Assembly: GCF_008119665.1 (NCBI RefSeq)
Contig: NZ_CP043046.1
Location: 3,162,001 to 3,226,000, forward strand
Reading direction: 5' to 3'
DNA from: Pigmentiphaga aceris
GTDB taxonomy: Bacteria > Pseudomonadota > Gammaproteobacteria > Burkholderiales > Burkholderiaceae_B
Length of the DNA: 64,000 nucleotides
Of this stretch, positions 7,798 to 16,513 are shown piece by piece. Made by a program: the position numbers and the translations under genes. The notes under the pieces are model-generated. The model had not been told where the DNA came from and made no database searches. It saw nothing but the letters and a program-made list of their open reading frames with translations. Position 1 is the stretch's first letter, and every line of letters starts with the position of its first letter.

Positions 7798-10700
7798 TTC
7801 TCGCCCCCAACCTCTCCACTGACAATTCAACATATTGGGCAACGACCTCCTTGGCTCGTTCGAGCAAAAGCGCATACATCTCTTGGTCTTCATCAGCAAT
7901 TTTATTTAGAATACGAGACACAAACCAGCGCCAATAGGCCTCTTTAACCGATTGAGTCTGATCCACAACCAGCATCATCAGAAGAGCTACCCAATCAAGA
8001 TATCGATCTTTCAAACGCTGCGCTTCCTCGTTCAGACGATGCGTCCAACCTCGGGCATCACACAGTATCAAAATCCAGTCTGATCGCGCACATGCTGCCA
8101 CCTCGTTCAGATCATCAACCCATTGCTCCTTCAGCACAAGAACTGAAACACTGAGCAAGTCGTTTAACCAGGTAGCCTCCTTTGGTAACTGAAGAAGGTC
8201 ACACATGCGGATCCGTTGGACACTTTCCCGAATGAGTCGCAGCTCTGCAGTTTCAACAAGATCTCCATCAACAATCGGTGCACTAGAAACAAATTCTGAT
8301 AGCTCTCTATGGCTGATCGGCAGAATCGCATAGTTCGCGCGACGCAACGCCGTCTTAGCCTCCAAAATTCTTGCTGAAGACAGGACACCACGACGCTCTA
8401 GAGAATCCAGCAAATCCAAAGTCGTCAGCAACGGCTTAGTAGACACGCCTGAAGATATGAAAAGATGTTGATTAATGAATCTGTCATCACTAACACCTGC
8501 TTCTGCACTATCGATCAGCTTTAGCATAGCAGTGGACGGGTGCACCAAGGCTCCACTAGCATCATCGTCATCATCAACACGAATCGCCTTCCCCAAACCT
8601 ACCCTCCCACTTTCAAGTGCATTTTTTAATTTAATCCGCAGCCCGTCTACAATATTAACAACCGCGGCACTGCTCGCATCATGGCTAATGAGTGCATCCG
8701 CCTCATCTATTTCGCTTTGAGGGATTACCACCGTAATGTCGGCACGATGCAGCTTCTGTAGCAGCCCGAGAAATTCGAGATGAGAGATAGTGATATCATC
8801 TAAATATAAAATAGCTCCATCCGCTATAAACTTAGGCGGCCAAGGTGTTTCCCGCAGTTTGAGCGATTCGCGAGCGTCGTGGGCCTCGCTCACGGTTAGA
8901 ACAGCTTTTTGCGCAAGTTTCTCAACCAGGTCCACAGCGCTACAGAGGTACGGCATATAATCAGTGAGATCAGCCTCTTCTTTCATGAAAGTACTGACCC
9001 TATGGATAGGCCCACCCCTCACAACCAGTCGCTGCCTTTGGTCTGAATGATTAGGGTCTGAAGCTTCCGCAAGCAGCAATGCCAGCGAATCGCCAACCTC
9101 GCTGATTAGATTGTCAGGTGCATATGAATCTCCATCAAAAGCCAGCAGATGCTGGTCAGAGATCATTCGCCGAAGCGCTCGAGCAGCAGCAACCCGACTG
9201 GGTTGGTGAAATAAAATCTGAGCCTTTTCGTTCAACAACCAGCCAAGTGTGTTGTGGGGAATGAGAATCTTATCGAATGTTGAGACGTATATGTCAAAAA
9301 CTCCCAGCAATTCAGCTGTCATCAAAGACGTTGGATCTATGGCAATCGTCTGAGGATCGACCACGGATGATTTACGCGCACCGCTAAATGCATGAACAAT
9401 TGATCGCTGGCGAACGTCCTGCTCGTCGACATTAACCAGTGCTGACCAAAGAAAAACATTAAGAAGCGAACGGTTTAAAATTTTACCGAAAGTGAATTGA
9501 GGAATCTCCCCTCGGGTGAGTAAATTCCTAGCATTCGTCTCGCGCTCATCCCACGCAGGCTTTCGCTCGACAATGTCCTCGATTGATAACCTTTGGATGA
9601 GGCCATCACCCGCCTGCTCCGACAGCACAGCACTCTGCTCGAACCATTGAAACACTTCGCGACTTTCTTCCCAACCCGCCGAAACAGCTGCGTGATAACA
9701 ACCAATAAGGGTTTTTGCATCTCCGTCTGCTCTCGCCGCAGCATCACAAACAAGATCCTTTCCTCGCACAGCTCCAATAAGCTGCGCAATCTGTCCCGCG
9801 CTGAGCAACTCCTCCGGCGTTCTCTCTAACCGATTGCTCCACTCGCCTTCTACAAACCCTTGCAATGAGTCCCAGTCGCCAGAAGCGATCGTCAAGCTGA
9901 CCTGCAATTGGCGCGCACCAGTTGAATCGGAATTTTTCCGCAGAGTATTTAAAACCAACTGCGCTTTTTTGATATTACCTTGCTCAAAAAGAGTACGAGC
10001 GTAGAGCAGACGCGCGTTGTCATACTGAGCGTCTAGGTTTTCGTATTCAGAGAATACTGTCAGCACCTCTTCCAAATGCTCTTGGTTGTATAACGCGACC
10101 ACATACCGGTGTGCGTCTGAAATATCACCAGTTTTTGCTAACAAATGCTTACCGTATTCGACAACCTTTTCCCAATTCCCCGCATTTTCATAGGCATCGA
10201 CGAGAAGCCGTAGGTCAACGACAGATCTGCTGTTTTCGTAGGCTGCAAGTCGACCAACGATAGGATCATTGCCAGCAATTTCTCTAAGTAGAAGACTTAG
10301 CCTATTTTCCTCATTTGGCGCAAGCCCCTTTTCTACAGCCTCTCGCAGAAGAATTTCTGCTTGCGCGAATTGCCCTGATCTAGCGAGCGCCTCAATCTCA
10401 AGCAAATAAACCCCTTTCCACTCAATATGGTCCAGAAGTTGGGCACGATGTTTGTTTAAATATGAGGCTGTAGAAGCGTAACCTCCCTGAACAAGGGCTA
10501 GCGAGAAGCGGGCGACTGCTGCATCGGGCGAGGCACCGCCGCTTAGCACGGTCTGACGATCGACTTCCTTTTCAACTTGCGATAGATCAATCTCGATACC
10601 GAACTGCACGGCTAAATTCAGGCGTCGAAGAAGTACCGCCGGATCCCTTAGGCTCGTTTCCAACTCCCTTCGGGCGGCCGCTGCATATTCTGGATCCCTC

Positions 10701-12424
10701 AGTCTAAGCCAAAGCGCTCGATCACTTGAATCGCCCGCATGTAAGGGCAAACCAAGCGCAGTTGCGACCACTGTCAACTGATCATAGAGTTCGATAGCTT
10801 TTCTTCTGTCGCGGAGACGATCAGGCTCACTTCGCAGCGGAAAGCTCGCTGCATTGCTGGGTAGATACTGACGCGGCAGCAGTCGCAGTTCATCTGGTAC
10901 AGCTTGAGAAAGATGAGCATCTGCGGCGAGCCTTAGAATCGCAGGTGTTCGATCGAAATCGACATTACTCAGTGCAGTTGCAGCTTCACATGCAATATCC
11001 CACGCCCCTGCCTCCAGCGCAGCCCCGATATGGAAGAACTTTGCATCGCTATCAAGATCACTCTTAGTTAAGCCAGCTTGACAAAGCCAAATTTCAGCCT
11101 CTTCAAAGCCTTTATCCTTTTGAACGCAAATGTAAGCAGCCCCACGCGCTATTGGCGTATCGATAGCCGCTAGTTCCCCTAAGCCTTCTGCAAGGCTGCC
11201 GCCACCCTGTTTCAAAAAACTGCGAACAACTGCAATAAGTTCCCGGTTTGGAGTGGTGATTTGGTTTAACGCAAACTGGGCTTCGTCGGGCGCAGCGGTC
11301 GCTAGAAATCTCGCACACCACGCAAGAGCATCACTTTTAGAGCTGCTACTAGCCGCAGCAAGGGCACCGCTAGTTAGACTTATAACGAGCCGCCGCGCCT
11401 CGTCTACCGTATCGACGCTGCCAAAAAAACGACATTTTCGCAGGCGTTCCGTTTGATGAATAACCTCAGCATCGATAATTGCCGTATCCATCGCCAGTAC
11501 AAGCGGCCTTTTTTCCAATGTGCGCTCGAAGGCTTCAAGAGCCAGAGTTTGCTCTTGACTCTGTATGATAAGTTGCTTCAGTTGACTAGTGTTATTTTCG
11601 ACAGCCTCGACGATCGGAGCTTTAGATGGCCAGATAAAAGAGCGAGCTATAAAATCTTTTACATGAATGTATACGTCCGCTTCCCGACTTGCTGGTTTGC
11701 AAATAGTTGTATGACTTTCATCTACAGTAATAGAGAGCTCAGGTAATCCTGGATCAGCACTATCCGACCAGACTACTCTTCCTAGTGTTTCTGGAAGATT
11801 AATTCCGAAGACGCGTTCTGGACGCCCCTCGGCCAAGACAAGATGTTCTATGCCATTGGCCTGACTCTTTTTTCGGTACCAGCGATTGAGATCTTTCAGC
11901 TGTGGACTGCCAAGAAGAAGATCTCGAGTTGCAGCCGAAGGCCGCAGGAAGAACACCCTCAGCGTCATAGCAATATTGGCAAGAATCGCCCCCCGGTGTG
12001 GTGTGCCTAAAAAGGCAATGCGCCTAACGCGTGACAAAAAGTGCTCCGCCTTTCTATTGCTAGCAGCATCCCGTTCGGCACCCCTAAGCAGTTGCTCAAC
12101 TATGAGACCGCCGAGACTATGAACGACGAAGATAACATTCCCCTTTGCTAAAAGAGGTTCTGAAAGTAGCCTCGCAAGAATGTTGTCCGCCCGATCAGCT
12201 AACGTCAGTGCGATGCCACCCCAATTAGTTTTTGGAGCAGGATAGCCAACAAGCCATATGCCTAACCCAGCAATATCCTCTGACAGCCAGCTTGGCCATA
12301 GCACCGGTGGAGTTGACGCCATAGAGGTCCAAGTCTTACTTATGTCGCCAGATAGTCCATGTACAAAAATGACATGAGTATCGGCATTTGAATGGTTGCC
12401 TGCGATAGCACGGAGCTCAGTCAG
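7787..12424 (-). CDS. lipase-like hydrolase / helical repeat / PIN-like fusion protein, ~1545 aa
   Basis: Domains are given in numbering from a CTG start at 12424. Residues ~15-270 are a DUF676/SERAC1-like alpha/beta hydrolase with VIFVHGLSG (oxyanion region), nucleophile Ser103 in VVHSLGG, LGTPHRG and a likely catalytic His238 in ESHTTICKP. Residues ~300-950 are helical repeats of TPR type. Residues ~1021-1140 and ~1199-1330 look like PIN-type segments: IAIDPTSLMTAELLG, then LYLDDITISHLEFLG, an acidic SEIDEADAL and a DDRFIN motif. No NTPase P-loop is present. The start needs care. The first ATG (12322) would remove the conserved VIFVHGLSG strand, whereas GAGGAG lies 6 nt before the CTG (3 nt before an ATT). 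It probably forms an operon with the gene it overlaps. I infer an effector plus sensor protein of a defence-type system; this is not demonstrated. Confidence 0.75.
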   Translation of the reverse strand: MTELRAIAGNHSNADTHVIFVHGLSGDISKTWTSMASTPPVLWPSWLSEDIAGLGIWLVGYPAPKTNWGGIALTLADRADNILARLLSEPLLAKGNVIFVVHSLGGLIVEQLLRGAERDAASNRKAEHFLSRVRRIAFLGTPHRGAILANIAMTLRVFFLRPSAATRDLLLGSPQLKDLNRWYRKKSQANGIEHLVLAEGRPERVFGINLPETLGRVVWSDSADPGLPELSITVDESHTTICKPASREADVYIHVKDFIARSFIWPSKAPIVEAVENNTSQLKQLIIQSQEQTLALEAFERTLEKRPLVLAMDTAIIDAEVIHQTERLRKCRFFGSVDTVDEARRLVISLTSGALAAASSSSKSDALAWCARFLATAAPDEAQFALNQITTPNRELIAVVRSFLKQGGGSLAEGLGELAAIDTPIARGAAYICVQKDKGFEEAEIWLCQAGLTKSDLDSDAKFFHIGAALEAGAWDIACEAATALSNVDFDRTPAILRLAADAHLSQAVPDELRLLPRQYLPSNAASFPLRSEPDRLRDRRKAIELYDQLTVVATALGLPLHAGDSSDRALWLRLRDPEYAAAARRELETSLRDPAVLLRRLNLAVQFGIEIDLSQVEKEVDRQTVLSGGASPDAAVARFSLALVQGGYASTASYLNKHRAQLLDHIEWKGVYLLEIEALARSGQFAQAEILLREAVEKGLAPNEENRLSLLLREIAGNDPIVGRLAAYENSRSVVDLRLLVDAYENAGNWEKVVEYGKHLLAKTGDISDAHRYVVALYNQEHLEEVLTVFSEYENLDAQYDNARLLYARTLFEQGNIKKAQLVLNTLRKNSDSTGARQLQVSLTIASGDWDSLQGFVEGEWSNRLERTPEELLSAGQIAQLIGAVRGKDLVCDAAARADGDAKTLIGCYHAAVSAGWEESREVFQWFEQSAVLSEQAGDGLIQRLSIEDIVERKPAWDERETNARNLLTRGEIPQFTFGKILNRSLLNVFLWSALVNVDEQDVRQRSIVHAFSGARKSSVVDPQTIAIDPTSLMTAELLGVFDIYVSTFDKILIPHNTLGWLLNEKAQILFHQPSRVAAARALRRMISDQHLLAFDGDSYAPDNLISEVGDSLALLLAEASDPNHSDQRQRLVVRGGPIHRVSTFMKEEADLTDYMPYLCSAVDLVEKLAQKAVLTVSEAHDARESLKLRETPWPPKFIADGAILYLDDITISHLEFLGLLQKLHRADITVVIPQSEIDEADALISHDASSAAVVNIVDGLRIKLKNALESGRVGLGKAIRVDDDDDASGALVHPSTAMLKLIDSAEAGVSDDRFINQHLFISSGVSTKPLLTTLDLLDSLERRGVLSSARILEAKTALRRANYAILPISHRELSEFVSSAPIVDGDLVETAELRLIRESVQRIRMCDLLQLPKEATWLNDLLSVSVLVLKEQWVDDLNEVAACARSDWILILCDARGWTHRLNEEAQRLKDRYLDWVALLMMLVVDQTQSVKEAYWRWFVSRILNKIADEDQEMYALLLERAKEVVAQYVELSVERLGARNGS

Positions 12425-12436
12425 AATATACTCCTC
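12422..12436 (-). promoter_or_regulatory. strong ribosome binding site before a non-ATG start
   Basis: On the minus strand GAGGAG (12436-12431) is followed by TAT, ATT and CTG. ATT (12427) and CTG (12424) are the only start-like codons between the upstream in-frame TAA and the conserved VIFVHG strand. A five-codon ATG frame (12438) reads through this site and stops in TGA overlapping the CTG. That could be a leader peptide or chance. Confidence 0.5.
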
Positions 12437-13014
12437 ATTTTAATTAAAGTGATGCTGAGCGATTCACGCGTGCCTACATCTCAGCAATCCACTCTTACAC
12501 TGGGTCGAAGACAAATCTGCGAACAGTGCGGACATTTTTTACGTTGCATCGCTCATAGCGCTAGCAAGGCTAGGCAACATTCTGCAAGCGCTTCCCTTGA
12601 TAGTTGTCTTAGCTGAACAATCTCACGCTTGTATATTGCCCAAATTCTACGGCCTCAGCTCGCGGTGTAGTGATGGAATAAATATAAGCTATCGCGGAGT
12701 ATCCTCAGCCGACGTCGGCACCCTAGAAGCACCGACAACTACCACGGGCCTTGCTCAGACAGCCACCTCGCGCAACTTGAGCGCTTTTCTATTGCTGATC
12801 GGATTCCTACTGATGCTTGCCGCACGCTTGCGTCGCCGCACTGTCCACCCTGAATCCGCGTAGACGATCATGCACAGTCTTGGTTCTACCATGGCGGGTG
12901 CAGGTCATTCACGCATTGAATTGAGGGTAACCAAGCGGTTCTAACTGCCTACAGCCGGAACCGGCATCACCGTCAAGGGCCATAATCGCGGGAACGACAT
13001 CCCGAACATGATCC
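12437..13014. other. gene-poor stretch between the low-GC operon and the integrase
   Basis: About 580 bp with only one weak reading frame (12597-12863). It must hold the promoter of the minus-strand operon; TTTAATTAAA, a perfect palindrome, lies at 12439-12448. Just before the integrase are GCCGG-AA-CCGGC (12954-12965) and CGGGA-N6-TCCCG (12989-13004), either of which could be an operator or part of an attachment region. No tRNA is present. Confidence 0.4.
12597..12863 (+). pseudogene. possible remnant ORF with a C-terminal membrane anchor
   Basis: An 88-residue frame of doubtful reality. Its end is a single hydrophobic helix followed by arginines (AFLLLIGFLLMLAARLRRR). That resembles the end of a surface-anchored or tail-anchored protein, while the first half is not protein-like. 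No good ribosome binding site is seen. It could be the 3' remnant of a gene destroyed when the region was rearranged, or chance. Confidence 0.2.
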
Positions 13015-14229
13015 ATGACCCTGGTAATTGCCGACGCCACTCCCCATCTTGCGCCTATCGAGACGACAGTGCTGCCGCGCGCGCTCGACGGCAGTCAGGG
13101 CGCAAACCGGGCAGTCGGCACGCGCGCCCAGATATCCGCCACCAATGACCCGGATGCGATCAAGGCGTGGCTGGCGCGCTTTGTGGACTCACCGACTACC
13201 TTTTCCAGCTATCGGAAAGAAGCGGAACGGCTGCTGTGGTGGTCGGTGCTGGAATGCGGCAAGCCCTTGTCGGGCCTGAACCATGAAGACCTGCTGGCCT
13301 ACCAGAATTTTCTGCGTGACCCGCAGCCCGCCGCGCGCTGGTGCATGCCGAACGGCCGCAAGTTCGGTCGGCTGGATGCGGGTTGGCGGCCGTTTTCAGG
13401 GCCGCTGTCGGCAAGCAGTCAGCGGCAGGCCATCGTGATCCTGAACACGCTGTTTTCCTGGCTGGTGAATGCGGGTTATCTGGCTGGCAACCCGCTGTCT
13501 TTGTCGCGCCAGCGACGCAGGCGTGCCGAGCCGCGCATCGTGCGGTATCTGGACGATGCTTCCTGGCAGGTGGTCAAGGACAGCATCGCCAGCGCGCCGC
13601 CTGACGACTTGCGTGCGGTGCGGGTGCGCTGGTTGTTCTCACTGCTATATATATGCGGCCTGCGTGTCTCGGAAGTGGCGGCCAATGACATGGGCGGCTT
13701 TTTCAGCCGGGTCGATCGCACCGGCGAAACGCGGTGGTGGCTGGAGATTCTTGGCAAGGGCGACAAGTTGCGCCTGGTGCCGGCCACCAGTGAATTGATG
13801 CAGGAACTGGCCCGCTATCGCCGGCAGCTGGGCCTGTCTGCGCTGCCGCAGCTCGGCGAAACCTTGCCGTTGCTGCTGCCCCTGGGCGGTGAGCCACGGC
13901 AAATGACGCGCGCGGCGCTTCACGCTGTCATCAAGCAGGTCTTCGCAGATGCCGCAGACAGTCTGCTGGCCCGCAATCCGGCTGCGGTTGTCCAGGCCGG
14001 GCGCATTCGTGCCGCATCGGCGCACTGGCTGCGGCACACGGCAGGCTCGGCGATGGCAAGTGGTGACATGGATTTGCGGCATGTACGCGACAACCTGGGG
14101 CACGAGTCGATTGCGACCACCAGTCGTTATCTGCACGCCGAAGATGACCACCGTCATGCCGAAACCGAGCGGGGACACCGGCTTTCCTGGCCGGACACGT
14201 CTGCCGGGCCAGTTTCGACAGATGCGTAA
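13015..14229 (+). CDS. tyrosine recombinase / integrase
   Basis: A 404-residue site-specific recombinase of the phage-integrase family. Residues ~45-160 form a SAM-like core-binding domain. The catalytic domain (~175-385) has a full active set: Arg217 in CGLRVSE, Lys248 in the GKGDK turn, His337 and Arg340 in HWLRH, His363 in LGHESI, and the nucleophile Tyr372 in SRYLHA. It therefore looks functional. GC content is like the core genome, unlike the low-GC operon to its left. It could mobilise that region, though no attachment sites were identified. No excisionase is seen nearby. Confidence 0.9.
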   Translation: MTLVIADATPHLAPIETTVLPRALDGSQGANRAVGTRAQISATNDPDAIKAWLARFVDSPTTFSSYRKEAERLLWWSVLECGKPLSGLNHEDLLAYQNFLRDPQPAARWCMPNGRKFGRLDAGWRPFSGPLSASSQRQAIVILNTLFSWLVNAGYLAGNPLSLSRQRRRRAEPRIVRYLDDASWQVVKDSIASAPPDDLRAVRVRWLFSLLYICGLRVSEVAANDMGGFFSRVDRTGETRWWLEILGKGDKLRLVPATSELMQELARYRRQLGLSALPQLGETLPLLLPLGGEPRQMTRAALHAVIKQVFADAADSLLARNPAAVVQAGRIRAASAHWLRHTAGSAMASGDMDLRHVRDNLGHESIATTSRYLHAEDDHRHAETERGHRLSWPDTSAGPVSTDA

Positions 14230-14406
14230 ATCTTCGCCTGCCTTGACCTGACACTACGTATCCCTGTGGCAAGCATGGAATAATCGCGCTAAGCGCGTGC
14301 TGCAACATCCTGCAACGAAGCTCGGTTCATCAGCAACATCGACTGCAACTGCCGTCGCAAACTCCCAGCACCGCCCGCCCTTCCACCTGCCGCCCCCGGG
14401 ATAAGA
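14230..14406. promoter_or_regulatory. probable promoter region of the wsp operon
   Basis: The 177 bp between the integrase stop and wspA carries no ORF. It must hold the operon promoter unless wspA is read through from the integrase. CGCG-CTAAG-CGCG makes a short hairpin. I could not identify a convincing -35/-10 pair. Confidence 0.35.
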
Positions 14407-16017
14407 ATGAAAGATTGGACGCTGCGCCAGCGCATCAAGGCGAGTTTCATCGCCGTTCTCGCCATCATGCTGGCCATGGCAATCTCCGACTTCTACCGCT
14501 TGATGCGGGTCGAGATCGAGGCCGAGGCCATCACCGGCAACGTCGTGCCCAGCCTGTATCTGAGTTCGTCCATACGCGGCGGCTGGAATGAAGGTTATCT
14601 GCTGACCGAAGAGTTTCTTGATCTGCCCGCGACAGGCCGGATTGCCCAGCTTGAAGCCATTCGCGCCATCGATCGCAACGTGGACGAGTTGATCAAGAAT
14701 TTCGACCGTGTGATTACCGGTAGCGACCAGCGCGTGGCCTTCGATGTCTTCCGCAAGGATCGTCTGTCTTATATCGCGCTGCGCGATCAGGTATTGCAGG
14801 CGAACATGAATCAGGAAGGCGATCAGGTGTCGATGCGACAGCAGATTCGTCCTACGTTCCTGGCAGTTCGAACGCAGATGGAAGGCTTGATCGCTGCCAA
14901 TCGGAAGGAAAATGATGCGGCGCTTGAACGCATCATCGAGGTCGTAACCGGGGCGAAATACGCCATCCTGATCGCTATCGTGCTGGCCATTCTGGCCGCC
15001 GCCACCTGCGGCATGCTGTTGATGCGCGCCCTGCTGCAACCGATGCGCAGCATTGTCGACACCATCGGTGCGATTGGCGGCGGCGACCTGACCGAGCGCA
15101 TGCGCCTGGCCCGCCGCGATGAATTCAACGTGGTTGAAACCGGCTTCAATTCGATGGCGGAATCGCTGACTGGCCTGGTTGGCCAGGCCCAGCGTTCTGC
15201 AATCCAGGTTGCTACCTCGGTGACCGAGATTGCAGCCACGTCCCGCCAGCAGCAGGCCACGGCTTCAGAAATCGCCGCGACCACCACCGAGATCGGTGCC
15301 ACCTCGCGTGAAATTTCGGCCACCTCGCGTGACCTGGTTCGCACCATGAGCGAAGTGTCGAACGCCGCCGAACAGACGGCCACGCTTGCCGGCGGCGGGC
15401 AGATCGGCCTGTCGCGCATGGAAGACACCATGCGCAATGTGGTGGATGCGGCTGGCTCGGTCAACGGCAAGCTGGCGGTGCTGAACGAAAAAGCCGGCCA
15501 CATCACCCATGTCGTCACCACCATCAACAAGGTTGCGGACCAGACCAACCTGCTGTCGCTGAATGCTGCCATCGAAGCCGAAAAAGCCGGCGAATATGGG
15601 CGCGGCTTTGTGGTGGTGGCCAGCGAGATTCGTCGCCTGGCCGATCAGACCGCGATTGCCACCTACGACATCGAGCAGATCGTGCGCGAGATTCAGTCTT
15701 CTGTGTCGGCCGGCGTGATGGGCATGGACAAGTTCTCGGAAGAAGTCCGCCGTGGCATGAACGAAATGCAGGCTGTGGGCGAACAGCTGTCGCAGATCAT
15801 TCAGCACGTACAAACCTTGGCACCGCGCGTGGCCATGGTCAACGAAGGCATGCACGCCCAGGCCACGGGCGCCGATCAGATCACCCAGGCGCTGACTCAG
15901 CTGAGCGATGCAACCCAGCAGACGGTGGAATCGCTGCGCCAGTCCAGTCTGGCTATTGAAGGCCTGAGCACGGTCGCCGCCGACCTGCGCCAGGGCGTGT
16001 CTCGCTTCAAGGTCTGA
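14407..16017 (+). CDS. wspA: WspA-type methyl-accepting chemotaxis receptor
   Basis: A 536-residue transducer. An N-terminal membrane helix (~12-30) is followed by a periplasmic four-helix bundle (~35-180), a second membrane helix (~183-205), a HAMP domain, and a long cytoplasmic signalling coil. The tip contains the conserved hairpin NLLSLNAAIEAEKAGEYGRGF. In Pseudomonas, WspA clusters laterally in the membrane and responds to surface contact, driving the Wsp kinase. It is the first gene of a seven-gene operon in the canonical order. The start is an ATG after GGGATAAGA. Confidence 0.93.
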   Translation: MKDWTLRQRIKASFIAVLAIMLAMAISDFYRLMRVEIEAEAITGNVVPSLYLSSSIRGGWNEGYLLTEEFLDLPATGRIAQLEAIRAIDRNVDELIKNFDRVITGSDQRVAFDVFRKDRLSYIALRDQVLQANMNQEGDQVSMRQQIRPTFLAVRTQMEGLIAANRKENDAALERIIEVVTGAKYAILIAIVLAILAAATCGMLLMRALLQPMRSIVDTIGAIGGGDLTERMRLARRDEFNVVETGFNSMAESLTGLVGQAQRSAIQVATSVTEIAATSRQQQATASEIAATTTEIGATSREISATSRDLVRTMSEVSNAAEQTATLAGGGQIGLSRMEDTMRNVVDAAGSVNGKLAVLNEKAGHITHVVTTINKVADQTNLLSLNAAIEAEKAGEYGRGFVVVASEIRRLADQTAIATYDIEQIVREIQSSVSAGVMGMDKFSEEVRRGMNEMQAVGEQLSQIIQHVQTLAPRVAMVNEGMHAQATGADQITQALTQLSDATQQTVESLRQSSLAIEGLSTVAADLRQGVSRFKV

Positions 16018-16018
16018 C

Positions 16019-16513
16019 GTGGACGCGAAACTGCGCGGACGCCGCCTGTTCCTGCTGTTCTGGCTGGGCACGGAGCGTTACGCGCTGGAAGCCCACGACA
16101 TTGCGGAAATTCTGCCGCTGCGCCCGATGAAGCAAGTACCGGCAACCCCAGATTGGGTGGCTGGTGTGTTCTCGCATCGGGGCACGGCGGTGCCGGTGAT
16201 CGACCTGTCGCGGCTGGCGACTGGCGTAGCCAGCGCATCGCGCGCCACGACTCGACTGGTCGTCGTGCACTATCGTCATCGGCAACGAAACACCGCACAT
16301 TTGCTTGGTTTGCTGTTGGAACGCGTGGTGGAAACACAGTATTTCGCTGCCGAATCTTTCACGTCCGATGGGCTGGACCACGTCGATGCGCGTTATCTTG
16401 GCCCCGTTGCGCGCACGCCCGAGGGCATGTTGCAGTGGATACGCGTCACCGACCTGCTGCCCGATGCGGTTCACCAACGCTTGTTCCCTGACGAGATGGA
16501 GCCGCAAGCGTGA
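16019..16513 (+). CDS. wspB: WspB, CheW-like coupling protein
   Basis: A 164-residue CheW-domain scaffold that links the receptor array to the CheA-type kinase. Typical CheW features are seen: FWLGTERYALEAHDIAEILP at the start and GVFSHRGTAVPVIDLSRL in the middle. The GTG start lies 1 bp after the wspA stop. The stop overlaps the GTG of wspC (GTGA), so translation is coupled. One of two CheW paralogues in the operon, with wspD. Confidence 0.88.
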   Translation: MDAKLRGRRLFLLFWLGTERYALEAHDIAEILPLRPMKQVPATPDWVAGVFSHRGTAVPVIDLSRLATGVASASRATTRLVVVHYRHRQRNTAHLLGLLLERVVETQYFAAESFTSDGLDHVDARYLGPVARTPEGMLQWIRVTDLLPDAVHQRLFPDEMEPQA

